From contig JAEWJT010000006.1 of the NCBI GenBank assembly GCA_023386345.1, positions 21,357-85,356 on the forward strand: DNA of 64,000 bases. The letters are read 5' to 3'. The translations under genes were made by a program, and so were the position numbers. Position 1 is the first letter of the stretch, and each line of letters starts with the position of its first letter. Below are positions 1 to 8,716 of the stretch, piece by piece. Source of the stretch: Bacillota bacterium. GTDB taxonomy: Bacteria; Bacillota; Clostridia; Tissierellales; Sedimentibacteraceae. Below the pieces are notes generated by a model. The model was not told the DNA's origin and did not search any database. It was given only the letters and a program-made list of their open reading frames with translations.

Positions 1-1049
1 ATCTCTTGAGGACGTAAAATTATTTTATCTTTATATTTATAGATATTTTCATAAAAATAACGTAATTTAGAAGGAGAAAGTGTAAGTGCAGTTGCTGATG
101 CAAATTTAATTTTAGAACTGTCAATTAAATCAAGAACAGCATCTTGAAGAACCTCCGAATAAAGCGTCAAATTGTTGAAATTGGATTCCAAAAGTCCACT
201 TAGCACCGCATTAGCTACATTTCCTACACCTGATTGTATTGGTCTTAAATTATGAGTCAATCTTCCTTCTTTAATTTCTTTATTAAGCAAACCGATTAAA
301 TTATTAGCCATCTGTTTAGAAATATTGTCTACAGGACTGACATCTTTACCTGTATCTATTGCATCCGATATGACAATTGCAGCAATTTTTTCCTTATTAC
401 ATTTAATATAAGGCATACCAATCTTATTATTTGCTCTGACTATAGGTATTGGCTCAGTTTCAGGAGCTTTTTTAGGGCTGTATATATCATGTATACCCTC
501 CAAAGCCAATGGCTGGGCAATATTTAGTTCAACTATAACCTTGTCAGCATATTCTACTATATTGTTAGAGCATCCCACAGAAGTAGATGGAATTATATTG
601 CCTTCTTCATCAATTGCAACAGCTTCGATTATAGCCAAATCAATTTTTCCTAAATAACCGTTCTTAATCCACAAGGGAACATGACTTAGGTGCATGTCGG
701 CATATTCGACACTGCCGTTATTTATAGCATCTCTTATTTCATTATTCGTCTGATAAGGATATCTTTTTTTTATTACCCCAGCACTGGCAAGCTTACCGTC
801 AAGCTCGTCGCCAACAGAAGCACCTGTTATCAGTGTAATTCCTATTTTCTCACCATTTCTTGCCCTTTTAGCAAGAGCCGTAGGAACAATTTTAGGATAT
901 CCCGCTGGAGTAAATCCGCTTGTTCCTACGGTCATTCCATCTTTTATAAGCTTTGCTGCATCATCTGCTGTTACTATTTTTTCGATTAAAGAGTCATCTC
1001 TTAATCTGTCTTTAAAAACTGGTTTTACCGTTTTTATTAAGTTGTTCAT
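1..1049 (-). CDS. Acetyl-CoA hydrolase/CoA-transferase family protein (3' end outside window)
   Basis: This is the first about 349 residues of a CoA-transferase of the acetyl-CoA hydrolase/succinyl-CoA transferase (Cat1) family. Such enzymes move CoA between carboxylic acids such as acetate, succinate, propionate or butyrate in the cytoplasm. The translation begins MNNLIKTVKPVFKDRLRD and contains the family-like stretches GTSGFTPAGYPKIVP and LITGASVGDE, then LNIAQPLALEGIHDIY and RPIQSGVGNVANAVL. The start is fixed by an AGGAGG-type site a few bases upstream (positions 1053-1058, minus strand). The gene lies behind a cobalamin riboswitch, which suggests a B12-linked pathway such as methylmalonyl-CoA/propionate metabolism, but the substrate cannot be read from this fragment. 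Confidence 0.85.
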   Translation of the reverse strand, partial: MNNLIKTVKPVFKDRLRDDSLIEKIVTADDAAKLIKDGMTVGTSGFTPAGYPKIVPTALAKRARNGEKIGITLITGASVGDELDGKLASAGVIKKRYPYQTNNEIRDAINNGSVEYADMHLSHVPLWIKNGYLGKIDLAIIEAVAIDEEGNIIPSTSVGCSNNIVEYADKVIVELNIAQPLALEGIHDIYSPKKAPETEPIPIVRANNKIGMPYIKCNKEKIAAIVISDAIDTGKDVSPVDNISKQMANNLIGLLNKEIKEGRLTHNLRPIQSGVGNVANAVLSGLLESNFNNLTLYSEVLQDAVLDLIDSSKIKFASATALTLSPSKLRYFYENIYKYKDKIILRPQE

Positions 1050-1071
1050 ATTACCTCCAAATAAAATAAGA

Positions 1072-1194
1072 CTATGTCAATAATTGTTTACGGACATAGT
1101 CAAAAAAGATATCTATTATTAACAAACAAAAACCTCTTGAATAGTCAAGAGGATAGCTTGCAAATAAAAACACAGAAATAATCTGTATAATCAT
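1072..1194 (-). CDS. Possible 40-residue leader peptide between B12 riboswitch and CoA-transferase
   Basis: A short frame begins MIIQIISVFLFASYPLDY and ends 22 bases before the CoA-transferase start codon. It has a strong ribosome site (AGGAGG, 4 bases before ATG) and runs through the riboswitch terminator hairpin. Ribosomes on this frame would disturb the hairpin, so it could be a translated attenuator leader. It could equally be chance. The peptide is hydrophobic and resembles no family I know. Confidence 0.35.
   Translation of the reverse strand: MIIQIISVFLFASYPLDYSRGFCLLIIDIFFDYVRKQLLT
1122..1152 (-). terminator. Attenuator terminator downstream of B12 riboswitch
   Basis: Read on the minus strand, CCTCTTGA-CTAT-TCAAGAGG is followed by TTTTTGTTTG. 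This is an 8-bp intrinsic terminator between the aptamer and the CoA-transferase, and the likely expression platform of the riboswitch. Confidence 0.75.
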
Positions 1195-1230
1195 AACACC
1201 TCCTATCGCTCGTAGAATTATTGTGTATAT

Positions 1231-1388
1231 AAACAGGCAGATATTCTGACTTGAGCATCATCATTCTTTTCGTCTTCCCGATTTCTCAGTGACATTTTGA
1301 AAAGAACTCCTCTCTTACAGCGGCGGGACCGTGTGGGAATTACACCCAGCTTCCCTTTTAATTAAAGCAAAAAATGCCTTAAACCTAT
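1231..1388 (-). promoter_or_regulatory. Cobalamin (adenosylcobalamin) riboswitch
   Basis: On the minus strand the conserved B12 elements occur in order: GGGAAGCTGGGTG, AATTCCCACACGG, TCCCGCCGCTGT, a CACTG box, CGGGAAGACG, and the closing AAGTCAGAATATCTGCC, which corresponds to the usual AAGTCAGGAGACCTGCC. An intrinsic terminator lies about 80 bases further on, before the CoA-transferase. Known members mostly repress B12 synthesis or transport genes, or genes with B12-independent alternatives, when adenosylcobalamin is bound; the direction of control here is not known. Confidence 0.88.
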
Positions 1389-1735
1389 CTATAAATATTC
1401 AATTTTATGTTACAGAGTATATCATCAGTATAAATCTTTGTCAATAAGATTTTAAGTTATATCAGAATTGAGAATTAAAGGCTTTTAATATTGTTAAAAA
1501 TATATTTCATAAATTTTGAAGTCATGAATTAAAAGCTTTTCGTTATGTTGTTAGCTCATATCAGGACTTTGATTATATAAAAAACATTGATAATACAGCA
1601 TATAAAAAATTATAGCTTTATATATGAATTAAAAATAGCCTAACTGCAAATTATCAACAATACTCATTAATAGATAAGATATCAGTGAATACGTGAATAG
1701 CATACAGATAGGCTTTCAATTACCATATATTTATA
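1389..1735. other. Intergenic, no gene seen
   Basis: About 350 AT-rich bases separate the riboswitch from the NifX-like gene. The promoter for the riboswitch transcript should lie here (minus strand), but I cannot single one out. I see no other structure except short repeats of the type GAATTAAAAGCTTTT. Confidence 0.4.
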
Positions 1736-2149
1736 TTAGTGATTGCAGTTTTCACCAGACTCTCCGCAAGAATCATGATTATGGTGTTCTCCGCAAGAAC
1801 CATGGTGATGTTCTCCACTATGGGAGCATTGAACATCAGGGTTATATTTTAACTTATTAGCAAGTAAATCTGCTACTGCCTCATCTGCATCACCAGTAAC
1901 TCCAGCGTAAAGCGTAATTCCAGCTTTTTCAAGTGCGCGTTTTGCTCCTTCACCAATGCCACCACAAATCAGTGTGTCAACATTGACTTTTTTTAGGATA
2001 CCAGCCAAAGCACCGTGGCCACTACCATTAGTGTTAATAAGTGCGCTTATTTTGACTTGATTATTTTCAATATCATAAACATTGAAATGTTCTGTATGTC
2101 CAAAATGTTGAAATATTTTACCATTTTCATATGTTACTGCTATTCTCAT
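1736..2149 (-). CDS. NifX/NafY-family dinitrogenase iron-molybdenum cofactor domain protein with His/Cys-rich tail
   Basis: The 137-residue protein has the NifX/NifB-C-terminal fold typical of metal-cofactor carriers: MRIAVTYENGKIFQHFGH at the start and LICGGIGEGAKRALEKAG in the middle. Residues from about 108 on are rich in His and Cys (repeated GEHHHGSCG and EHHNHDSCGE), probably a metal-binding tail. In Clostridia such proteins commonly sit beside Mrp/NBP35 ATPases and are thought to take part in Fe-S or metal handling, not nitrogen fixation; no nif genes are seen here. It is the last gene of a three-gene minus-strand operon, 22 bases after the Mrp gene. An AAGGAG-like site precedes the ATG. 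Confidence 0.85.
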   Translation of the reverse strand: MRIAVTYENGKIFQHFGHTEHFNVYDIENNQVKISALINTNGSGHGALAGILKKVNVDTLICGGIGEGAKRALEKAGITLYAGVTGDADEAVADLLANKLKYNPDVQCSHSGEHHHGSCGEHHNHDSCGESGENCNH

Positions 2150-2171
2150 TGTCTTTTCTCCTTATAACTCT

Positions 2172-2985
<814 letters not shown>

Positions 2986-2993
<8 letters not shown>

Positions 2994-3369
2994 TATTTTC
3001 ATCTCCTTTTTTTATTTCTTTAGGGCATTGTTCATTGCAGTATTTATTGCGACAGCACTGTCCGCCGCACCTTTCCTTGCATTCACAAATACGATATTCT
3101 CCGCCCTCAATTACAAGGGATAGTCCATTGACTATACATTCTGCCAGTTTTTTTCTTGCATTTGTATAAATAGATTGTGTGGTTGTTCGTGCAACTTCCA
3201 TTTGATTAGCACATTGTTCTTGTGTCAAGCCCTCTAAATCAATTAGACGAATTGTTTCATACTCATCCACCGTCATTTTAATTATATCATTGTGTTTTCC
3301 ATTTTCTGGTCCAAAATTAGTGCAATGAGGCATTTTACACACTCTTCGCCACTTTATAGGTCTTGGCAT
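2986..3369 (-). CDS. DUF134 (UPF0251) family HTH protein, probable operon regulator
   Basis: The 127-residue protein starts MPRPIKWRRVCKMP, the hallmark of UPF0251/DUF134, followed by a sigma-region-4-like helix-turn-helix (LEGLTQEQCANQMEVARTTT, about residues 44-63). The Cys-rich C-terminus (CECKERCGGQCCRNKYC) could bind metal or an Fe-S cluster. The start at 3369 is supported by GGAGGTGAT five bases upstream; a longer frame to 3417 runs into the operator. It is first in the operon with the Mrp ATPase and the NifX-like protein. Inference: it senses metal or cluster status and binds the palindromes just upstream. Confidence 0.85.
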
Positions 3370-3406
3370 AATATCACCTCCAATAGTAATTGCAGATATG
3401 GTATTG

Positions 3407-3462
3407 ATTATTGACATATGTCATTTATGATTATAAACTTGTTTATGACATATGTCAATAAT
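3407..3462 (-). promoter_or_regulatory. Sigma-A promoter framed by two identical palindromes (DUF134 operon)
   Basis: On the minus strand TTGACA (3458-3453) and TATAAT (3435-3430) are 17 bases apart, a consensus promoter. Two copies of the 12-base palindrome TGACATATGTCA lie at 3446-3457, overlapping -35, and 3412-3423, at the expected start site. The copies are 34 bases apart centre to centre. Together they form perfect 18-base inverted arms (3407-3424 and 3445-3462). This is a strong candidate operator, probably for the DUF134 protein. Confidence 0.8.
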
Positions 3463-3883
3463 TGTTTTAATTTTATTTATAAATTTATGAATCTAATAGT
3501 GTTGTGAGAATTAAAGATACATTAAAATACACTATAAATATAATGAAGTCAAATTGTATTTCAATTTTATATATCTTATATGGGAAATGATATTATCACC
3601 AAAAACCTATGATGATAATTTTTGATAATTTTTAAAGAGTTTTTTATAAACTTGAAAAAACACTATTCAAAAATATTAAATTATGTTATACTAGCTTTAA
3701 AGAAAAATTTTGCAAAATTGCTACCCATTATTACAAATTTGGAGCATATAGTACCGAAGCTCATAAGCTTCGGTTTTTTTATATGTATTCATTGTTAATA
3801 GGGGAAACAATTTGATTTATATATAGTGATATTTAGCATTTATTTCAAGCTTTAATACAATAACAGAATGGAGAGATGACAAA
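3463..3883 (+). other. Intergenic with possible attenuated leader of the MATE gene
   Basis: The stretch between the divergent DUF134 operon and the MATE gene is AT-rich. A TTATACT box near 3682-3688 could be a -10 element, though no good -35 is visible. A clear terminator hairpin lies at 3753-3780, about 70 bases further on. The arrangement suggests a short transcribed leader or small RNA before the exporter; no known riboswitch was recognised. Confidence 0.35.
3753..3780 (+). terminator. Intrinsic terminator or attenuator upstream of MATE gene
   Basis: ACCGAAGCT-CATA-AGCTTCGGT forms a 9-bp stem followed by seven T. It ends 104 bases before the MATE start codon, with no gene just upstream on this strand. 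It therefore terminates either a small RNA or the leader of the MATE mRNA. Confidence 0.7.
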
Positions 3884-5206
3884 ATGATGAAGGACATGAC
3901 GGTCGGTAAACCAGCGAAGCTGATGCTGTCGTTTGCTGTACCGATGCTTGTGGGAAATATATTTCAACAGCTATATAATGTAGTAGATACTATTATTGTT
4001 GGAAGATTTGTAGGCAGAGAGGCCTTGGCGGCGGTAGGTTCCAGCTTTGCGATTATAGTATTGATAAATTCGATAATTTTAGGATTGGCTATGGGTGCAT
4101 CCGTATTGTTTTCACAGCTTTACGGTGCTAAGGACTACAAAGGTCTGAAAACATCTATAATCATGGCAGCAGTATTCATTTTAGCAGTGACACTTGTGTT
4201 GTCTGTTATCACCTTTTTTAGTACCGACACTATTATTAGACTGTATAAAATGCCACCCGAAACAGTTCAGTATGCCGCAGGCTATCTGCGTTGTATCTTT
4301 GCGGGACTGATATTTGTTTCGCTTTATAATATAGCTGCAAATGTGCTGCGGTCTTTGGGTGATTCTAAAACTCCATTGTATTTTTTATTGGTCGCATGTT
4401 TTATCAATATAGTTTTGGATTTATGGTTTGTTGTGGGCATGGGCATGGAAGTCTTTGGTGCGGCTGTTGCCACTGTCATTGCACAGGCAGTTTCTGGCAT
4501 CGCATGTGCTTGGTTTGCGGTGTATAAAATTAAATTTCTTCAGTTTAAGCGCAGCGATGCTGTATTTGACAGAGCGTTGTTTCGTACAATGGGCAAATAC
4601 GCGTTTCTTACCAGTATACAGCAATCAGTGATGAATTTTGGAATTGTAATGATTCAAGGTCTTGTAAATACTTTCGGATCAGCATTGATGGCCGCATTTT
4701 CAGCCGGTGTAAAAATTGATGCCTTTGCATATATGCCAGTACAGGATTTTGGTAACGCATTTTCAACATATACAGCGCAAAATGTAGGAGCTGGTAATAA
4801 ACAGCGTGTACATCAAGGATTAAAAACAGCGGCTATTATGACAGGTATTTTTTCCATAGTTGTGACCATTGTGGTAATCCTGTTTGCAAAGCCACTAATT
4901 GGACTGTTTGTGAAAGCAGAAGATGTTGAGGTCATTGCCATTGGAGTAAAATACCTACATATAGAGGGTGCATTTTATATACTCATCGGATTTTTGTTTA
5001 TGTTCTATGGCTTCTACCGTGGACTAGGTCTTGCAAGCATGTCCATTGTGCTTACCGTTGTATCGCTTGGCACTCGAGTTTTGTTGGCATATCTGCTTGC
5101 GCCATCATTTGGCTATACTATGATTTTCTGGGCAATACCAATTGGTTGGTTGCTGGCGGATTTGGTTGGTGTAGGTGCTTGGCTGCGGGTAAAAAAGTTA
5201 AATTAA
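3884..5206 (+). CDS. MATE family multidrug/sodium antiporter
   Basis: The 440-residue, about 12-helix membrane protein exports drugs or metabolites in exchange for Na+ or H+. It has the MATE N-terminal pattern (MTVGKPAKLMLSFAVPMLVGNIFQQLYNVVD split over residues 5-35, then DTIIVGRFVG and AVGSSFAI) and its internal repeat around residue 240 (TSIQQSVMNFGIVMIQGLVN). The length is normal for the family. An ATG doublet opens the gene; AGAGATGACAAA gives a modest ribosome site. GC and codon use look higher than in neighbouring genes (for example GCGGCGGTAGGTTCC), which may indicate transfer. The substrate is unknown. Confidence 0.9.
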   Translation: MMKDMTVGKPAKLMLSFAVPMLVGNIFQQLYNVVDTIIVGRFVGREALAAVGSSFAIIVLINSIILGLAMGASVLFSQLYGAKDYKGLKTSIIMAAVFILAVTLVLSVITFFSTDTIIRLYKMPPETVQYAAGYLRCIFAGLIFVSLYNIAANVLRSLGDSKTPLYFLLVACFINIVLDLWFVVGMGMEVFGAAVATVIAQAVSGIACAWFAVYKIKFLQFKRSDAVFDRALFRTMGKYAFLTSIQQSVMNFGIVMIQGLVNTFGSALMAAFSAGVKIDAFAYMPVQDFGNAFSTYTAQNVGAGNKQRVHQGLKTAAIMTGIFSIVVTIVVILFAKPLIGLFVKAEDVEVIAIGVKYLHIEGAFYILIGFLFMFYGFYRGLGLASMSIVLTVVSLGTRVLLAYLLAPSFGYTMIFWAIPIGWLLADLVGVGAWLRVKKLN

Positions 5207-5480
5207 AATAATATTATTGTTTGTAAAACATAGTTATGGTATAATTACGCAATAGAAAGATGCTAGTATCTATGCCAATAATACCTATTAAGGATTTGAA
5301 AAATACAAGTGAAATTTCTTAAATGTGCAAAGATGCTTGATGCTAAGTCTTTTTTAAAAGTTTATATAAAAATGTGAAAGTTCAAATTCTACACAAAATA
5401 AAAATATATTCATATTGTACACGCATACGAAAATGTTCAAAATGGATTGGGGGGAGAGACGCTGAGAGATTAAAATTTCA

Positions 5481-6725
5481 GTGTTTTTCTGTTTGAGTGA
5501 TAATATAAAAGCAATATACTTATTTGAGATAGCATTTGAAGTTCTCTTTTTAAGATGGAGGATGAGAAACATAGATAAAGAAAATTTTAACGATATATAT
5601 GTCCGTACAGTAGAGAAAGAATATGAAAAGATTGATGGGAAATGGCTTCAATTGCACTATAAGACGTCAATTGTTTTAGTTATCTTTTCTTTCTTAGTTG
5701 AGCTTGTGATGGGGATATTTTTGATTAATTCAGATATGCTTGGGACAACAGTTTACAAATTTTTTATCAAATTTTTGATTATCCCAAGTGGGATTAACTT
5801 TACTTGTATTATAATAAATATGCTTATAGTAAAATCAAAACGTCTTTCACAAACTTTCAAAATATATTTAGTATCGCTTATTTTTACGTGTATTGACTTT
5901 ATTCTTTTTACTGTACATGGCGCTTTTGTAACAACTTACTATATTGCTACAATAGCTATTATGCTGACTATAATATATGCAAATTATTATGTAACGGGTA
6001 TTACTGCATTAGCAAGCATTGTTTCAATGGTAATCTCAGAACTGTTCATAAGATGGGATGTAGATAAAATCAGTATTTTTCAAAGCACGCATCGCTTGAG
6101 TGAGTTTTTGATTACTCTTATTACTCTTATCACTTTTTCTATTGCCTGTATGGTTGTAATTCAATTTAAACGAAAAAAGAACATTGCAATAATACAGAAA
6201 GAAGTCGAGCGACAAGAGCTGCAGCAAAGCGTTCATATTGATGAAATGACTGGAATATATAACCGAAAAGCATTTAGAGATAAATTGAAGTATGTGGAAG
6301 ATACTGCGTTAGATGTAAAGCACATTCTTGCAATAGTAGATATTGATAAATTTAAAAGTATCAATGATACATGGGGACATCATATCGGAGACAGATGTCT
6401 AATAGAATTTGCAAAAATTCTAAAAGAATACGATACAAATATTATTCCTTTTCGCTATGGTGGCGATGAATTTTGCTTGCTGTTCCAAGATATAAGCTTG
6501 GAAGCTGCGGAGACTATCTGTAAGGAAATTCAATCTAAAGTCAACGAACTGGTCTTTGATGATTATCCAGAAATAAAATTGGCAGCTAGCTTTGGACTTG
6601 CGGCTATTTCGGATAAAGTTGATACAGTAAAGCTTTTTATTCATGCTGACCATGCTTTATATGAAGCGAAAAAGCTACGTAATTCTGTACGTGTTTTTAG
6701 ATTGAATGAAGCTATAGAGAATTAG
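5481..6725 (+). CDS. Membrane-anchored GGDEF diguanylate cyclase
   Basis: The N-terminal part holds about six hydrophobic helices (roughly residues 55-225, including SIVLVIFSFLVELVMGIFLI), followed by a GGDEF domain (residues 245-410). FRYGGDEF is the intact active-site loop, and VDIDKFKSINDTWGH the metal/substrate-binding motif, so it should make cyclic di-GMP at the membrane. The start is uncertain: the open frame begins with GTG at 5481 far from a GGGGGGAGAG sequence at about 5449, and an in-frame ATG at 5562 lies directly after GGAGG with no spacing. Monocistronic, with a terminator right after it. Confidence 0.85.
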   Translation: MFFCLSDNIKAIYLFEIAFEVLFLRWRMRNIDKENFNDIYVRTVEKEYEKIDGKWLQLHYKTSIVLVIFSFLVELVMGIFLINSDMLGTTVYKFFIKFLIIPSGINFTCIIINMLIVKSKRLSQTFKIYLVSLIFTCIDFILFTVHGAFVTTYYIATIAIMLTIIYANYYVTGITALASIVSMVISELFIRWDVDKISIFQSTHRLSEFLITLITLITFSIACMVVIQFKRKKNIAIIQKEVERQELQQSVHIDEMTGIYNRKAFRDKLKYVEDTALDVKHILAIVDIDKFKSINDTWGHHIGDRCLIEFAKILKEYDTNIIPFRYGGDEFCLLFQDISLEAAETICKEIQSKVNELVFDDYPEIKLAASFGLAAISDKVDTVKLFIHADHALYEAKKLRNSVRVFRLNEAIEN

Positions 6726-6744
6726 AATAATCTTTTTTAGATAT

Positions 6745-6786
6745 AAAAAATGACAGATTTCAATAAGAGAATCTGTCATTTTTTTA
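6745..6786. terminator. Bidirectional intrinsic terminator
   Basis: AAAAAATGACAGATT and AATCTGTCATTTTTTT pair over 15 bases with a 10-base loop. It is flanked by A and T runs, so it can serve both the GGDEF gene (plus) and the methyltransferase gene (minus) that converge here. Confidence 0.85.
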
Positions 6787-6823
6787 TTATAGTATTATAT
6801 AAAGGCTTCTTCAATCTGCTTTT

Positions 6824-7549
6824 TTATTTTTTAGCTTTAACTAACAGCATCATAGGTCTTCTCATTTCATTTTTCATCCATGGAAATTCCATCATACTTT
6901 GATGAGGCATTGCTTCTTCAATTGCCTCAATAGAAAAGCCATTTTCCAATAATCCATTTAGAATTTGAGTAAGTGTGTGATGCTGTTTCATTACATTCTT
7001 ACCTAAAAAATTTGTTTGTCTAAGTCCTGGATAGAAATAATTATCAACAGGCCAGTATAAGATGTTTCCATCGCTATCGTAAATCCAATCTTGTTTAATA
7101 CTTCCTGTAAAAACAGGGTGTTCTATATTGAATAAAAAAATGCCACTTTCCTTTAATGTTTTATATACATTTTTATAAATTTCATTTAAGTCCTCAACAT
7201 AGTGAAGAACTAAATTTGAAACAACAAAATCATAAGTATTTACAGGGTAATCATAATTGTTTAATCCACATACTTGATAATCAATTCTTTTGTCAGCATT
7301 TTTTTCCTTTGCTGTTGCAATCATTTTTTTACTTAAATCTATGCCTAACACACTATCTGCTCCACATTCGATTGCGTATTTACAATGCCAGCCATAGCCA
7401 CAACCTAAATCTAAAACCTTTTTGTTAGTTAGATTTGGAAATAATGCTTTTAGTTGATGCCATTCACCAGCTCCATCTAAACCCTTTAGACTACGATCCA
7501 TTGTTGAGTACTCTTTAAAAAATTCTTCATTATCATAAATATTATTCAT
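6824..7549 (-). CDS. Class I SAM-dependent methyltransferase
   Basis: The 241-residue cytoplasmic protein carries the SAM-binding motif VLDLGCGYGWHCKYA (about residues 45-59), an acidic strand end GIDLSKKM, and the post-motif region YDFVVSNLVLHYVEDL. This is the Methyltransf_11 (UbiE/small-molecule) type. The C-terminal part with WPVDNYFYPGLRQTNFLGK resembles many uncharacterised Firmicutes methylases often annotated only as class I enzymes. The target is unknown. It is monocistronic, between the GGDEF gene and the LysR gene. Confidence 0.85.
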   Translation of the reverse strand: MNNIYDNEEFFKEYSTMDRSLKGLDGAGEWHQLKALFPNLTNKKVLDLGCGYGWHCKYAIECGADSVLGIDLSKKMIATAKEKNADKRIDYQVCGLNNYDYPVNTYDFVVSNLVLHYVEDLNEIYKNVYKTLKESGIFLFNIEHPVFTGSIKQDWIYDSDGNILYWPVDNYFYPGLRQTNFLGKNVMKQHHTLTQILNGLLENGFSIEAIEEAMPHQSMMEFPWMKNEMRRPMMLLVKAKK

Positions 7550-7632
7550 ATATTTAACCTCTTTTTATTATAAGTCGTATTTTTATTATGGATATTATAA
7601 CATATCTAAATAAAAATTATATATTTTATGAA

Positions 7633-8556
7633 TTAAAGTGTATTTGCAGACATTAATTTTGCATTATTCATATAAATATCGTGGATTACTTCTTGAAGCT
7701 CTTTTAAAAAAATTTCTGCTGCTTTAGAAAAAATCTGATATTTTTTCCATACTATGTTTAAATGTGCTTCTAGTTGTGGCTCCAATGGTTTGAAGCATAG
7801 ATTGCTAGAGTCACTTGTATTTACTAACTTATCTAAAGTTAAAGCATATCCAATCCCTTCTTCTACCATTATTGAGGCGTTATAAATTAGATTATAAGTT
7901 GTAACAATATTTAGCTTTTCAGAATTACTACCAAACCACCCTGATAAGTCATTTCCGGCAAGAGCTTGGATAGAGCAAAGCAATGGTATATCTAGCATAT
8001 TCTCTGAACGGATTTTATCCAAAGAAGATAGGGGACTATCTTTTCTCATCAAAAGACCCCAGGTATCTGTTACTGGAAGGCGCAGACAGTCATATTTTTG
8101 AATATTTGCTGACCCAATGATAATACCAAAATCTAGTAGTCCTTTATCTAGTCGTTCCATTACATCATAAGCATTCCCACTATATAAATGATATTTAATG
8201 CTAGGATATTTTTTCTGTAATTTTTTTACTACTATAGCGATAATCCGCATGGCATCTGTTTCGCCTCCACCGATGTAAATATCACCACTAATAATTTCAT
8301 CCATACTTCCAATCTCTGATTCGGTTTTATTAATAAGTTCTGTAATTTCTTGTGCCCTTTTACGAAGTAACATCCCTTCTTCTGTGAGAGTAATTCGTCG
8401 GTTTCCACGGATGAAAAGTTTTTTTCCTAGTTCTTCTTCTAATTCCATCAGTTGCTTTGAAAGTGTTGGCTGTGTAACATTCAACACTCTTGCCGCCGCT
8501 GTAATACTCTCTTCTCTTGCTACTGTTAAAAAATAACGTAAAACTCTAAACTCCAT
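7633..8556 (-). CDS. LysR family transcriptional regulator
   Basis: The 307-residue protein has an N-terminal winged helix (MEFRVLRYFLTVAREESIT, then AARVLNVTQPTLSKQLMELE, residues 20-40) and a C-terminal periplasmic-binding-like effector domain from about residue 90. It is divergent from the iron alcohol dehydrogenase gene with 160 bases between the two start codons. The usual LysR logic makes it the probable activator of that gene in response to an aldehyde or related metabolite. An AGGAGG-like sequence precedes the ATG. Confidence 0.9.
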   Translation of the reverse strand: MEFRVLRYFLTVAREESITAAARVLNVTQPTLSKQLMELEEELGKKLFIRGNRRITLTEEGMLLRKRAQEITELINKTESEIGSMDEIISGDIYIGGGETDAMRIIAIVVKKLQKKYPSIKYHLYSGNAYDVMERLDKGLLDFGIIIGSANIQKYDCLRLPVTDTWGLLMRKDSPLSSLDKIRSENMLDIPLLCSIQALAGNDLSGWFGSNSEKLNIVTTYNLIYNASIMVEEGIGYALTLDKLVNTSDSSNLCFKPLEPQLEAHLNIVWKKYQIFSKAAEIFLKELQEVIHDIYMNNAKLMSANTL

Positions 8557-8633
8557 GTTTAATTCCTCCTCAATTATACTATATCATGTTTTAGTATTCT
8601 CGTAAACTATGGATAAGTATTCTTTATAAGTAT

Positions 8634-8662
8634 TTGATATTGAATAAATTTTTAGATATAAT
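8634..8662 (+). promoter_or_regulatory. Promoter of the iron alcohol dehydrogenase gene
   Basis: TTGATA (8634-8639) and TATAAT (8657-8662) are separated by 17 bases, giving a start near 8669, about 48 bases before the preferred ATG. LysR sites are expected just upstream (8570-8630), but I could not define one. Confidence 0.7.
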
Positions 8663-8716
8663 AAAAGTGATTTGATTTACAAATTAAAAAAATTGAAAAA
8701 TACAAGGAGAATTATT

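Noticed and set aside
690..989. 99-codon plus-strand open frame at the left end
   Set aside because: It is antisense to the CoA-transferase, which has family motifs and a proper ribosome site.
3407..3462. Palindrome pair read as a transposon or attachment-site end
   Set aside because: It sits exactly on a consensus promoter, with no transposase, direct repeats or integrase near it; an operator explains it better.
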